Source: JAYVJH01 sp043777595 (GTDB lineage: Bacteria > Bacteroidota > Bacteroidia > Cytophagales > Spirosomataceae). Taken from it: a stretch of DNA of 60,694 nt. Below the pieces are notes generated by a model that saw only the letters and a program-made list of their open reading frames with translations, was not told the origin of the DNA and ran no database searches. Where the stretch lies: assembly GCA_043777595.1 (NCBI GenBank), contig JAYWHT010000030.1, positions 1 to 60,694 on the forward strand. The letters are read 5' to 3'. Positions 1 through 9,749 of the stretch are shown here, one piece after another. Each line of letters begins with the position of its first letter. The first letter of the stretch is position 1. The position numbers and the translations under genes are program-made.

Positions 1-360
1 GTCTTTACGTCCGTCTTTGTCGTAGTCCACGAGTAGCACCCAGTTTCTTAAATCGGTCGGAAAAAGTAATTGGTAGCGAGGTTCATGTTTCCAAAAAAAA
101 GAATTGTCTGGTTTTTTTGTGGCCACGAATGTGCTTATTTTATTGTTGGAACGATCAAAAACTACGAGGTCTTCGACCATGTCGGCGTTCAAGTCCATTT
201 TACTAAACTGTGCGCTATTGAGTCCGCCAGCCCAAGGGTTTTCTAAGATTTTACCATTTATAGTAACAGGAATATTAGTTTGCAAATGAAACGAAAACGA
301 CTGCGCCAAACCATTGATAGAGAGCGTAATAAAAATAAAAATGAGTAGCGATGGTTTCAT
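1..360 (-). CDS. Secreted FG-GAP/VCBS-like repeat protein, N-terminal part (runs off the window)
   Basis: An open reading frame enters from the window edge; its ATG lies at 358-360 on the minus strand, so only the first 120 residues are visible. Residues 1-20 form a signal peptide (Lys3, a hydrophobic stretch, then GLAQ before the likely cleavage site), so the product is exported. Two short Asp-rich segments, DLNADMVEDL and DYDKDGRKD, resemble the calcium-binding loops of FG-GAP/VCBS beta-propeller repeats. In this phylum such proteins are usually surface or type IX-secreted, but the C-terminal sorting domain that would show this lies outside the window. The next gene, moeA, ends 58 bases away on the same strand. 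Function is unknown. Confidence 0.75.
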   Translation of the reverse strand, partial: MKPSLLIFIFITLSINGLAQSFSFHLQTNIPVTINGKILENPWAGGLNSAQFSKMDLNADMVEDLVVFDRSNNKISTFVATKKPDNSFFWKHEPRYQLLFPTDLRNWVLLVDYDKDGRKD

Positions 361-418
361 TTGCAAGCGGTTTTTTTATATAACGCAGTATTAGCCAAAA
401 ATATTAGTTAAAATACTT

Positions 419-1618
419 TTACAACACCAAATCATATCTCCAAAGCGGTAGCACATCGCCTTTTTTAAATTCTTTTTGGCCTCGGGGTAGTTCCATAAAA
501 GCCTGTGTGTCAATTAGATTGGCGAAGTCGCCTGAGCCATGGCCTGTTATGGGTCGAGCCATGAGCGTTGCGCCTTCTTGGTAAAGTTGTACTTGCAAAA
601 AGTACGTCAGCGGCGAGGTATAAACATAGTCTTGGGCCAGAGCCGCAAACACGTTGTCCATAGCCACCAACCCCAACGACTGCCGCAACCATGGAATAAA
701 ATACCGCCGAGCGCACATAAACGATGAAACAGGATTGCCGGGCAATGCAAAAACGACTTTGTTGGCCTTGCGCCCAAACCAAAACGGCTTACCAGGCTGT
801 TGGCTCAATTTATGGAAATGTTTTTGAACGCCACAGTCGGCCAATGCTTTGGGAATAAAGTCTTTTTTGCCCTGCGACACTCCTCCACACAGTATCAAAA
901 CATCGTATTTGTCGAGTGCCTTTTCGATGGTTTGCTGGGTAGTGGGTAAGTCGTCTGGAATGTGAACGAAGTCTGTTTTGATTTTATAAAACTGCAACAA
1001 AGCCGAAATACAATATACGTTTGAGCTACGGATTTGCTGCGGCAACGGTGTTTGGCCAACGGCCACTAATTCATCGCCTGACGTAATAATGACAACAGAT
1101 GGTAGTTTTTTGACTTGTATTTGACTTGCGCCCACACTGGCCGAAATAGCTACTTCGGGCGGGCCAATTAGCGTATTTGTTTGTAAAATAACCTGCCCAG
1201 CTCGGCGGTCTTCGCCTTGATAATGTACGTTTTGATTGGTACGAATGTTAGCCATGATTTGCGCCGTGCCGTCTATTATTTCTAAATCTTCGTAACGCAC
1301 CACCAAATCTGTGCCGTTGGGCATGGCTGCACCTGTCATTACTTCTATGCAGTTGTAAAGATTTTGGAGCGTATGTTTGGCATCGCCAGCGGTTTGCGTA
1401 CTTTCTATTTCAAAATACCTATTGCCCGATTCATAACTTTGCCAAGCTATTGCCACACCGTCCATCGTTACACGGTCGAAGGGTGGAAAATCTCGGTCGG
1501 CCACAATCGGCTCGGCCAATATACGGCGCAGCGATTGCTCAAAACCAATGGTTTCTGAACCAAAATCAATACAGTTTTCTAAAATAATACGAGTAGCGTC
1601 TTCGACAGAGGTTAGCAT
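419..1618 (-). CDS. moeA: Molybdopterin molybdenumtransferase MoeA
   Basis: MoeA inserts molybdate into adenylylated molybdopterin, the last step in making the molybdenum cofactor in the cytoplasm. The 399-residue length is normal. Visible family motifs are PPFDRVTMDGVA (45-56), TGAAMPNGTD (95-104), the MPT-binding TSGDEL (179-184) and GGVSQGKKDF (245-254), followed by an ALPGNP loop and a C-terminal beta-barrel domain. The gene is the last of a three-gene minus-strand run (SDR, xdhC-like, moeA) with gaps of about 10 bases, which suggests one transcript. Pairing with an XdhC-like gene points to a molybdenum hydroxylase whose structural genes are not in this window. Confidence 0.93.
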   Translation of the reverse strand: MLTSVEDATRIILENCIDFGSETIGFEQSLRRILAEPIVADRDFPPFDRVTMDGVAIAWQSYESGNRYFEIESTQTAGDAKHTLQNLYNCIEVMTGAAMPNGTDLVVRYEDLEIIDGTAQIMANIRTNQNVHYQGEDRRAGQVILQTNTLIGPPEVAISASVGASQIQVKKLPSVVIITSGDELVAVGQTPLPQQIRSSNVYCISALLQFYKIKTDFVHIPDDLPTTQQTIEKALDKYDVLILCGGVSQGKKDFIPKALADCGVQKHFHKLSQQPGKPFWFGRKANKVVFALPGNPVSSFMCARRYFIPWLRQSLGLVAMDNVFAALAQDYVYTSPLTYFLQVQLYQEGATLMARPITGHGSGDFANLIDTQAFMELPRGQKEFKKGDVLPLWRYDLVL

Positions 1619-1629
1619 GAATAGTGAAT

Positions 1630-2751
1630 TTAGTCTCGTTCGTGTATGGGAGTGTTGCGTTGGCGGAGTTGCGCGCCAGTACGTTCCGAAAGTATAGCTC
1701 TAATTTCGGCCACTACCGAAAGTGCTATTTCTTCGGGCGAAATCGCACCAATATCTAAGCCCACAGGGGCATAAATCCGTTGCATATCAGTTTCAGAAAC
1801 TGTAATTTGCTCTTCGGACAATTCATTAAAAATCTTTTCGGCTCGTACCCTCGGCCCCAACATTCCGATATAAGGCGCAGGGGTTTTTAGTACTTTGGGA
1901 AGATTATATTTATCAGTCTTAAAATCGTGCGACATCAAAACTATAGCCGTATGGTCGTCAATCAGTATTTGGTCAAAATCGTCGGGCGCAACCAATTCGT
2001 TGGCAACGGTCAATAGTTCTTGCATCATTTTTTGCCGATTGGCTACAACTGTACTCCGCCAACCAATTTCTTTGACCAACCGAGCCAGCGGCAACACATC
2101 GTACTGATGCCCCATCAAAACCAAGTGAATTTCGGGGGGTAGGATTTCTATAAAAATCTCTACTTCTGTACCGTCCGCAAACTGAAATGTCTTGGGGCGA
2201 GAGCGGCCTTTTTGTAAGTACGTCTCAATCGTTTTGTTGAGTTGCGCTTGTAAGGTGTCATCGTCAAAGACTGATAAACTATCTGAATCATAATATCTAA
2301 TCATCTGCCCAGCTCGAAGTGTTGGGTGTTTTTCTTCTAAGTTAGTGATAGTCAGCAAAATATGAGTTTGTCGGCGTTCGGCCATGCAGCTTTTTAGTAT
2401 TTCGACGGTATTAGTCAAATCGCCCATTTCGAGCGGCGACAGCAGCACATCTATCACACCATTACAGCCCAAGCCTACGCCAATCTGGTGCTGGTCGTCT
2501 TCGCTGGTGTCGTAAGTTACCAAGCTGGGTTCGGCTTTGGCCATGGCTAATCTCGCTCGTTTGAGTGCATCGCCCTCTAAGCAACCACCGCTGATGCCGC
2601 CTACCCACTGGCCGTCGTCCATGACCAACATCCGTGCGCCTGTGCGCCTGTACGAAGAGCCTTCGACCCTGACCACGGTAGCGATAGCGGCTTTGGTTTT
2701 GGCGGGGTCTATGTGGTCATAAGCTGCAACGATTGCCTTTATTTCTTTCAT
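1630..2751 (-). CDS. XdhC/CoxI family molybdenum-enzyme maturation factor
   Basis: XdhC-type proteins bind the molybdenum cofactor, help its sulfuration and hand it to xanthine-dehydrogenase-like enzymes. This 373-residue protein has the N-terminal XdhC/CoxI domain with GSSYRRTGARM (31-41) and GGISGGCLEGD (51-61), whose Cys57 is the conserved cysteine. A C-terminal Rossmann-like domain holds the family signature YIGMLGPR near residue 295. The gene lies between the SDR gene and moeA with 9 to 11 base gaps, so co-transcription is likely. The client enzyme is not visible here. Family assignment is firm; the specific partner is inference. Confidence 0.88.
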   Translation of the reverse strand: MKEIKAIVAAYDHIDPAKTKAAIATVVRVEGSSYRRTGARMLVMDDGQWVGGISGGCLEGDALKRARLAMAKAEPSLVTYDTSEDDQHQIGVGLGCNGVIDVLLSPLEMGDLTNTVEILKSCMAERRQTHILLTITNLEEKHPTLRAGQMIRYYDSDSLSVFDDDTLQAQLNKTIETYLQKGRSRPKTFQFADGTEVEIFIEILPPEIHLVLMGHQYDVLPLARLVKEIGWRSTVVANRQKMMQELLTVANELVAPDDFDQILIDDHTAIVLMSHDFKTDKYNLPKVLKTPAPYIGMLGPRVRAEKIFNELSEEQITVSETDMQRIYAPVGLDIGAISPEEIALSVVAEIRAILSERTGAQLRQRNTPIHERD

Positions 2752-2760
2752 TCTATTGGT

Positions 2761-3597
2761 TTAGAATTTTGTATTTTCGGCATTTTCCAATTGTTTTTTG
2801 AAAATTTTGGTATAGCCCACAGGCAATAAACGAGTAATGAGGTTAATGAGTTTGCCGTCTGTGCCAATCACTAACTTTTCTTTTTTGGTACGCACGGCTT
2901 CCAAAATTTGCCGAGCGGCTTCGGCTGGCGATGTTGGTGTTAGTTTTTCGTTAAATATTCTGGTGTTTCGTTTATGAGCTTCTTGGGTTATTTCGCCACC
3001 AACTCGTGCTGCTCTGGCAATGTTGGTATTGATGCCGCCAGGGTGAACGACTGTCGTTTTGATGTTTGTGTCGTACAATTCCATTCTGAGGCATTCTGTA
3101 AAACCCCGCACCCCAAACTTAGCAGTACAGTAAGCCGACTGATTGGCAAAGCCAGCCAGCCCAAAAACACTTGAAATATTGACAATGTGGCCGCTGTTTT
3201 GTGCCAACAGATAAGGCACAAAGGCTTTCGTCATTCTGACAACCCCCCACAAATTGATATTCAGCAGCCATTCAAAATTTTCGAGTGTTGTATCGACAAA
3301 TGGCCCACAGTCGAGTGCAACACCTGCATTATTGACCAACACCAACGGGCGATTGTTTAAAGTTAATATGATTTTTTTTGCGAATATTTCTATTTCAGCA
3401 GCCTCTGACACATCTAATATGTGGATTTCTGACTGGCCTTCGGTCATCATTTTTTGGGTTTCTGCCAATCCAGCCGCACCAATGTCGGTAGCAATTACAT
3501 AGCCACCACGAGCAGATGCCTGAATAGCTACTTGTTGCCCAATACCCGAGGCTGCACCAGTTACGATAACGACTTGATTTTGCAGGTGATTTTTCAT
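2761..3597 (-). CDS. Short-chain dehydrogenase/reductase
   Basis: This is a classical NAD(P)-dependent SDR of 278 residues. The cofactor motif TGAASGIG is at 13-20, NNAG at 89-92, the catalytic Ser around 142-143, and Tyr156 with Lys160 in SAYCTAK. The C-terminal part after residue 190 (HPGGINTNIA) and the basic tail resemble SDRs acting on lipid-like or bulky alcohols, but the substrate cannot be read from sequence. It is the first gene of the run SDR-xdhC-moeA, and a promoter-like pair of boxes lies just upstream of its ATG. Whether it is functionally tied to molybdenum-enzyme maturation is unknown; the grouping may be incidental. Confidence 0.88.
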   Translation of the reverse strand: MKNHLQNQVVIVTGAASGIGQQVAIQASARGGYVIATDIGAAGLAETQKMMTEGQSEIHILDVSEAAEIEIFAKKIILTLNNRPLVLVNNAGVALDCGPFVDTTLENFEWLLNINLWGVVRMTKAFVPYLLAQNSGHIVNISSVFGLAGFANQSAYCTAKFGVRGFTECLRMELYDTNIKTTVVHPGGINTNIARAARVGGEITQEAHKRNTRIFNEKLTPTSPAEAARQILEAVRTKKEKLVIGTDGKLINLITRLLPVGYTKIFKKQLENAENTKF

Positions 3598-3644
3598 AAT
3601 TAAATTTATAACAGGGTTTATTGGATTTTTAGACTTTTATTTAT

Positions 3645-3675
3645 CAAATTTACATTTTTAACAAATCAAAACCAA
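3645..3675 (-). promoter_or_regulatory. Probable Bacteroidota-type promoter for the SDR-xdhC-moeA run
   Basis: On the minus strand TTG (3673-3675) is followed after 20 bases by TAAATTTG (3645-3652), matching the phylum's -33 TTG / -7 TAnnTTTG pattern. The -7 box is about 48 bases before the SDR start codon. Prediction by eye in AT-rich DNA. Confidence 0.4.
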
Positions 3676-3689
3676 TTAACGTTTTTACA

Positions 3690-5057
<1,368 letters not shown>

Positions 5058-5077
5058 TGTTTTCTGGTAATTTCTCT

Positions 5078-5120
5078 AAAAAAACATTCGTCAAATTAGT
5101 TTGGCGAATGTTTTTTTGTT
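5078..5120 (+). terminator. Intrinsic terminator after the TrpB2-like gene
   Basis: An 18-bp stem with one mismatch (5078-5095 against 5100-5117) has a 4-base loop, an A run on the left arm and a T run on the right arm. This fits a rho-independent terminator that could work in both directions. Confidence 0.8.
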
Positions 5121-5163
5121 TTTGTGGTCGAAACAAAGTTATTTTGTAGTGTAAATTAGCATT

Positions 5164-5179
5164 TAGCGAAATTTCGCTA
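5164..5179. promoter_or_regulatory. 16-bp perfect palindrome upstream of ilvD (possible operator)
   Basis: TAGCGAAATTTCGCTA is a perfect palindrome ending 26 bases before the ilvD ATG. It has no loop or T run, so it looks more like a binding site for a dimeric regulator than a terminator. No regulator gene is nearby; operator function is inference. Confidence 0.4.
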
Positions 5180-5205
5180 TTAGAGAAAAATAAATATTGA
5201 CCATC

Positions 5206-6885
5206 ATGCCTCTCAATAAATTCAGCCGTACCCTCACGCAAGACGTAACCAACCCCGCTGCCAAAGCTATGCTCTATGGAGTGGGTCTTACGACCGAAGA
5301 TATGCAAAAAGCCCAAATTGGCATTGCCAGTACGGGCTACGAAGGCAATACCTGCAATATGCACCTCAACGGCTTATCGGTATATGTCAAACAAGGCGTA
5401 CAAGCCAACGACATGGTCGGCTTGATTTTTAATACTATTGGTGTGTCTGACGGTATGACAAATGGCAACGATGGCATGCGCTACTCGCTGCCAAGCCGTG
5501 ATTTAATAGCCGATTCGATTGAGTCAGTCGTCCAAGCCCAATGGTATGACGGCGTAATAGCCGTAGTGGGTTGCGACAAAAATATGCCAGGGGCAATTAT
5601 TGCTATGGCTCGTATGGACAGGCCAGCGATTATGGTCTATGGCGGTACGATTCGGTCGGGGCATTACAAAGGGCAGAAATTAGATATTGTATCGGCTTTT
5701 GAGGCACTGGGCAAAAAATTTGCAGGTAACATCTCTGACGAAGACTACGAAGGCGTGATTCAGAACGCTATTCCAGGCGCAGGTGCTTGCGGTGGAATGT
5801 ACACCGCCAACACTATGGCCGCCAGCATTGAGGCCATGGGGCTAAGTTTACCGTTTAGCAGCAGCTACCCAGCCACGCACATCGGCAAGCAAGAAGAGTG
5901 CAAGAAAATAGGGGCATCTATGAAAAAACTACTCGAAATGGACTTGACACCCGACAAAATTATCACGAAAGAATCCCTCGAAAATGCCTTGACAGTGGTA
6001 ATGGCCTTGGGTGGCTCGACCAATGCAACTTTGCACTTTTTGGCTATTGCCCGTGCGGCAGGTTTGCCACTTAGCTTAGACGATATTCAGGCGGTTAGCG
6101 ATCGTGTACCATTTATTGCCGACCTCAAACCGAGCGGCAAATATTACATGGAAGACATGCTCGAAATCGGCGGCGTGCCGGCGGTAATGAAATATCTGCA
6201 CAGCAAAGGACTTATTCATGGGCATTGTTTGACGGTAACAGGCAAAACCATAGCCGAAAATTTGGCAGAAATTCCTGATTTAGACTTTGAAACTCAAACC
6301 ATTATTCGCCCCATCGAAAACCCAATAAAAGCCACGGGACATATTCAGATTTTGTATGGTAATCTTGCCCCCAAAGGCTCAGTAGCCAAAATTACGGGCA
6401 AAGAAGGGACATTTTTTGAGGGCGAAGCCAAAGTATGTGAGCATGAGTCGGAGGTAATAGGGTTTTTGTCGAAAGGTGAAATAAAGGCAGGTCAGGTGAT
6501 TGTGATTAGGAACTCGGGGCCAAAAGGTGGGCCGGGTATGTCCGAAATGCTCAAACCAACCTCGGCAGTGATGGGTGCAGGATTAGGCGATAAAGTAGCC
6601 TTGATTACTGATGGTCGTTTTTCGGGTGGTACGCATGGTTTTGTGGTAGGCCACATCACACCCGAAGCCTTTGACGGCGGGCCTATTGCGCTCGTAAACA
6701 ATGGCGACAAAATTACGATTGATGTAAATAACAATGTGCTTACACTTCATATTTCTGACCAAGAAATGGCCGCACGCCGTGCTGCATGGGTGCAACCAGA
6801 GCCACGATTTACAAAGGGGATTTTGGGTAAATATATTCGTAATGTAAAGTCGGCAAGTGAGGGTTGTGTTACAGATGAAGGGTAA
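5206..6885 (+). CDS. ilvD: Dihydroxy-acid dehydratase
   Basis: IlvD dehydrates 2,3-dihydroxy-isovalerate and -methylvalerate to the 2-keto acids, the third common step of valine and isoleucine synthesis. I chose the ATG at 5206 (MPLNKFSR, 559 residues) over an in-frame TTG nine bases upstream. Fe-S ligand cysteines are in place: Cys50 (GNTCNMHLNG), Cys123 (VGCDKNMPGA) and Cys195 (GACGGMYTANTM). The C-terminal RFSGGTHGFVVGH region is also conserved. It opens the ilv cluster, but unrelated genes separate it from ilvB by 3.9 kb. A degenerate second copy of its last 20 codons lies at 7950-8009. Confidence 0.95.
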   Translation: MPLNKFSRTLTQDVTNPAAKAMLYGVGLTTEDMQKAQIGIASTGYEGNTCNMHLNGLSVYVKQGVQANDMVGLIFNTIGVSDGMTNGNDGMRYSLPSRDLIADSIESVVQAQWYDGVIAVVGCDKNMPGAIIAMARMDRPAIMVYGGTIRSGHYKGQKLDIVSAFEALGKKFAGNISDEDYEGVIQNAIPGAGACGGMYTANTMAASIEAMGLSLPFSSSYPATHIGKQEECKKIGASMKKLLEMDLTPDKIITKESLENALTVVMALGGSTNATLHFLAIARAAGLPLSLDDIQAVSDRVPFIADLKPSGKYYMEDMLEIGGVPAVMKYLHSKGLIHGHCLTVTGKTIAENLAEIPDLDFETQTIIRPIENPIKATGHIQILYGNLAPKGSVAKITGKEGTFFEGEAKVCEHESEVIGFLSKGEIKAGQVIVIRNSGPKGGPGMSEMLKPTSAVMGAGLGDKVALITDGRFSGGTHGFVVGHITPEAFDGGPIALVNNGDKITIDVNNNVLTLHISDQEMAARRAAWVQPEPRFTKGILGKYIRNVKSASEGCVTDEG

Positions 6886-6899
6886 AATACTTTTTAACA

Positions 6900-7409
6900 A
6901 TGAGCCAAGAACTAATACAACCCGAATTTGTGAATCTGATTTTTGAAATCAGAGGGCGTAAAATAATGATTGATGCCGATTTAGCGATGCTATATCAAGT
7001 TGAGACAAAGGTTTTGAAACAGCAGGTAAAACGAAATTTGGACCGTTTCCCCGAAGATTTTATGTTCGAATTAACTAAAATCGAAAAAGATGAACTGGTC
7101 ACAAATTGTGACCACCTCCAAAATCTAAAGTTTTCGAGTATCAACCCACTGGCTTTTACTGAGCAAGGCGTGGCGATGCTATCGTCGGTGTTGAGAAGCC
7201 CTCAAGCCATTAAAATAAATATCGAAATCATGCGGACATTTGCTCGGTACAGGGCTTTGTTGCGAGACAATGACGATTTGAAGAAAGAAGTAAAACTATT
7301 GGACGAAAAAATTGACGGTGCTTTTAAATACCTACTTGACCGCATTGACGACTTGCACCAAAACAATACCGAAAGGGTTGCGATAGGGTTTAAAATAAGT
7401 GATAAATAG
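6900..7409 (+). CDS. ORF6N domain protein
   Basis: The 169-residue product has the ORF6N domain at about 8-95 (IRGRKIMIDADLAMLY, then QVKRNLDRFPEDFMFEL and AFTEQGVAMLSSVL). This domain is known from phage and plasmid proteins and is common as a single gene in Bacteroidota genomes. It is thought to bind DNA, but no role is established. Residues 110-160 are a predicted coiled coil rich in charged residues. The gene starts 15 bases after ilvD and reads in the same direction, so it may ride on the ilv transcript. It lies between ilvD and a degenerate copy of the ilvD tail, which suggests arrival by a duplication or recombination event. Confidence 0.85.
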   Translation: MSQELIQPEFVNLIFEIRGRKIMIDADLAMLYQVETKVLKQQVKRNLDRFPEDFMFELTKIEKDELVTNCDHLQNLKFSSINPLAFTEQGVAMLSSVLRSPQAIKINIEIMRTFARYRALLRDNDDLKKEVKLLDEKIDGAFKYLLDRIDDLHQNNTERVAIGFKISDK

Positions 7410-7498
7410 TAAAGTAAAATATGATTGAACCAAATGCTTGAAGCTGATAAAATTGGCTGGAACTCAAAGAAATTATTAACCAAAAATTATTTAAAAAA

Positions 7499-7858
7499 AT
7501 GAAAAAATTACTTATCCTAATTGCACTCTTATCAAGCAAAAGTTTTGCCCAGACAGTAAACGATATTCCACTAAAAGATATTAAATCTGAATATGTTCAG
7601 ATTGTCGGTACAGGTAAATTTTTATCTGAAAAAATCACAATCGAATTAGATTTTGGACAGAAAAGTAGTGCTTGGACTAAGAAAGATACACAACTATTGG
7701 ACGCAGAAGGTAAAAAGGTAGAGTTAAATTCAATGATTGATGCCTTGAATTTTATGGTTGCAAATGGTTATGAATTTGTACAAGCATATGTTATTACAAT
7801 ACCCACTCTCGGAGGCAATCAAAACGTGTATCATTATCTGCTAAGAAAAAAGAAATAG
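7499..7858 (+). CDS. Small secreted protein of unknown function
   Basis: This protein of 119 residues starts with a clear signal peptide: Lys2-Lys3, a Leu/Ile-rich core and a cleavage site after SFAQ near residue 18. The mature part, about 100 residues, resembles short periplasmic proteins of Bacteroidota in which a strand-rich core surrounds a phrase like LNFMVANGYEFVQAY, but I do not recognise a named family. It has no cysteines for lipidation and no transmembrane segment beyond the signal. It sits co-directionally inside the ilv cluster, 89 bases after the ORF6N gene. No function can be given. Confidence 0.65.
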   Translation: MKKLLILIALLSSKSFAQTVNDIPLKDIKSEYVQIVGTGKFLSEKITIELDFGQKSSAWTKKDTQLLDAEGKKVELNSMIDALNFMVANGYEFVQAYVITIPTLGGNQNVYHYLLRKKK

Positions 7859-7949
7859 CATAGTTTGGAATCAGAATGTTACATACTTGTTGGTCAGGAT
7901 TGTGATTTTTAGCCTGACATAAGGCAGTAATAATCAGTAAAATAGAGCT

Positions 7950-8009
7950 GACAAATACATCAGAAGGGTAAAGTTGGCGAGTGAAAGTTGTGTAACAGAT
8001 GAAAGGTAA
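7950..8009 (+). pseudogene. Degenerate duplicate of the ilvD 3' end
   Basis: Reading from 7950 to the TAA at 8007-8009 gives 19 residues (DKYIRRVKLASESCVTDER) that align with the end of IlvD at 6829-6885 (GKYIRNVKSASEGCVTDEG), with matching stop position. At DNA level 39 of the last 46 aligned bases agree. There is no upstream coding sequence, so this is a tail fragment of a second ilvD-like copy. The ORF6N and secreted-protein genes lie between the two copies. Confidence 0.75.
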
Positions 8010-8045
8010 AATATTGCTGACTGAGATTTTAAAATCCACAGTTTA

Positions 8046-8072
8046 CCAGTAGAGATATTTTATCTCTACTGG
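8046..8072. repeat. Perfect 12-bp hairpin, REP-like
   Basis: CCAGTAGAGATA and its exact complement are separated by three T bases, without a following T run. It stands alone between the ilvD tail remnant and the CPBP gene. A looser palindrome (GTCAGG at 7893-7898, CCTGAC at 7913-7918) lies 150 bases upstream. Function unknown; a transcript-stabilising hairpin or a REP-like unit are possible. Confidence 0.5.
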
Positions 8073-8103
8073 CAGAGTACAACGACAAAAGCAATAAATA
8101 GCT

Positions 8104-8817
8104 ATGAAATTATCTATCACGTTTTTGAGGGTCATAGGCTATGTCAAAAAGCCCGTTTATTATGGCTCAAATGTTATCGTTATCAGCCCTCTCAAAACGT
8201 TTTGGGAGTTGTACAAGGTTAATTTGTGGTCGATGTTGGGGCTTTTTGTATTACTTTTTATTTCACTATTTATTGTGGCATTAACAGGAATCAAAATGCC
8301 TGATAATGTTGTCGATAGACAAAAATGGACATTTGTATTTGCTCTCATCATTGCCGCACCATTGTCAGAAGAGCTACTTTTTCGGTTACCGTTGAGGTAT
8401 TCCAATAAAAGAACTATAATAGCGGGTGTAGTTTTATTTTGGGTATTGTACAGTGAAACATACGAAATAAAGGTATTTGACAAAACTATATTTTGGATAG
8501 TATTCTGTGTCGGAACGATAGCGTTACCATTTCTAATAAACCATTACAAAGTTCGAGTCAGTAGCTTTTGGATTGAACACTTCAAATGGATTTACTGGAC
8601 ATTAGCCGCTGTTTTTGGGCTTATTCATTTAGGCAATTATGGCGGTAACTGGAGTGGTTTTATAGTCTTTTGGCCAGTACTTTGTATTCATCAAATCGTC
8701 GGTGGCTTATTACATGGCTATGCTCGAATGAGATATGGGTTTTGGTATGGAGTAGCGATACACGCCACAAACAACGCCATTCCAGCGGCATTTTTAGTAA
8801 TTGATTTATTGACATAA
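8104..8817 (+). CDS. CPBP family intramembrane glutamic protease
   Basis: A membrane protein of 237 residues with five to six predicted helices and the three motifs of CPBP (CAAX-like, ABI) proteases in order: EELLFR near residue 95, FGLIHLGNY near 180 and HATNNA near 222. In this family the Glu pair and the two His residues form the active site. Substrates are mostly unknown; some members process peptides or give bacteriocin self-immunity. It lies within the ilv cluster, co-directional, with 177 non-coding bases after it that hold only loose palindromes. Family membership is well supported by the motifs; physiological role is not. Confidence 0.85.
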   Translation: MKLSITFLRVIGYVKKPVYYGSNVIVISPLKTFWELYKVNLWSMLGLFVLLFISLFIVALTGIKMPDNVVDRQKWTFVFALIIAAPLSEELLFRLPLRYSNKRTIIAGVVLFWVLYSETYEIKVFDKTIFWIVFCVGTIALPFLINHYKVRVSSFWIEHFKWIYWTLAAVFGLIHLGNYGGNWSGFIVFWPVLCIHQIVGGLLHGYARMRYGFWYGVAIHATNNAIPAAFLVIDLLT

Positions 8818-8994
8818 AAGTAAAAGAATAGAACAAATAAATAATAGTATTGTAAATCTTGTACTGTATGCTGGTCGAGGTTTGTAATCTCAGTGAAAGA
8901 GTGGCAGCTTGAAAATACAGGGTCTTTGAATTAGGATAAATATCCCGACCAACTGACAGGAGTTATAACAACTTATAAGCAAAGACTTTTAGCG

Positions 8995-9501
8995 ATGCAA
9001 AAACTGATAATGTTAATTACTTTAATTGTCTTACTTTCCGCTTGCTCAACGACCCATATTTACATCGTTAGGCATGGCGAGCGACTCAACGGTAGCGATA
9101 CCACAAGTCTCTCTGCCGCAGGCGTCCAGCGGGCGCAAGATTTGGCACGGTTGATGACTGATAAAAAAATAGATAGTGTCTTTACGTCCAATTATACACG
9201 CACTCGCCAGACGGCAATGCCCACGGCACGGCTCTTTGGACTGACAATGATAGAATATAACCCACGCCCAACCGAGCAGATTACGAACAGATTGAAAAAA
9301 ATAAAAGGCAAGCATATATTGGTAGTAGGCCATAGCGATACGATTTTGGAAATAGCCAAACAGCTCGAAACCAAACCCACAATGCCAAAAATACAAGCCT
9401 TAGACTTTGATAACATTTTGACCGTTACCATCAAACGTACTTTTGGCAAAAAGAAAATAACGTTGAACGAAAATACTTACGGAAAACAAACGAAGCCATG
9501 A
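8995..9501 (+). CDS. Histidine-phosphatase-fold lipoprotein
   Basis: The product (168 residues) begins with a lipoprotein signal ending in LLSAC, so it should be lipid-anchored in the envelope. Directly after follows a phosphoglycerate-mutase/SixA-type domain: YIVRHGER (the catalytic His is in RHG), TRTRQTA, and VVGHSDT with the second active-site His. This is the usual set for a small histidine phosphatase, and the length fits the single-domain branch. The substrate is unknown. Its stop overlaps the start of the next gene by four bases (ATGA), so it is translationally coupled to an antitoxin/PIN pair with which it has no obvious link. Confidence 0.85.
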   Translation: MQKLIMLITLIVLLSACSTTHIYIVRHGERLNGSDTTSLSAAGVQRAQDLARLMTDKKIDSVFTSNYTRTRQTAMPTARLFGLTMIEYNPRPTEQITNRLKKIKGKHILVVGHSDTILEIAKQLETKPTMPKIQALDFDNILTVTIKRTFGKKKITLNENTYGKQTKP

Positions 9502-9749
9502 ACGCATACAGACAGATTATAAAACCACAAAATGGGTTTTTGAAAATAGAAATTCCAGAAGATATGAAGCAAATACAAACTTTTGAGGTTTTTGTGGTTG
9601 AGGCCGTCAATCGACTGACTGAAAAGAAAAAGACGAAACAAGATTTGTCGAAATTAGCTGGTATCCTAAAAGATTTACCTGATGAAGAAAAAAGTGAAAT
9701 GGGTAGTTTTTTTACAAACATACGCAACGAATGGGAAAGAAATATTTAA
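9498..9749 (+). CDS. Putative antitoxin of a PIN toxin pair
   Basis: A small protein of 83 residues overlapping the next gene (PIN) by 19 bases, the usual arrangement of a type II toxin-antitoxin unit. The first 35 residues (polar, strand-rich, with FLKIEIPEDM) look like the N-terminal part of antitoxins of the VapB-like group in this phylum. The tail from residue 36 on is helical and charged, suited to wrapping around the toxin. No DNA-binding family can be named with certainty. Its start overlaps the stop of the histidine-phosphatase gene. Assignment rests mainly on position and architecture. Confidence 0.7.
   Translation: MNAYRQIIKPQNGFLKIEIPEDMKQIQTFEVFVVEAVNRLTEKKKTKQDLSKLAGILKDLPDEEKSEMGSFFTNIRNEWERNI

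Noticed and set aside
5197..5205. TTG start for ilvD three codons upstream
   Set aside because: An ATG lies at 5206 and the extra residues are not conserved; the same reasoning was applied to the genes starting at 10166, 13934, 28703, 40285, 41673 and several minus-strand genes.
6900..7409. ORF6N gene as a sign of a prophage
   Set aside because: No phage structural, integrase or lysis gene lies near; single ORF6N genes are common in Bacteroidota chromosomes.
7202..7483. 93-residue minus-strand ORF opposite the ORF6N gene
   Set aside because: It is the antisense image of a well-supported coding region and shows no family feature.
7893..7918. GTCAGG/CCTGAC palindrome as a terminator after the small secreted protein
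   Set aside because: Stem is only six pairs with a long loop and no T run; at most a degenerate REP-like unit.
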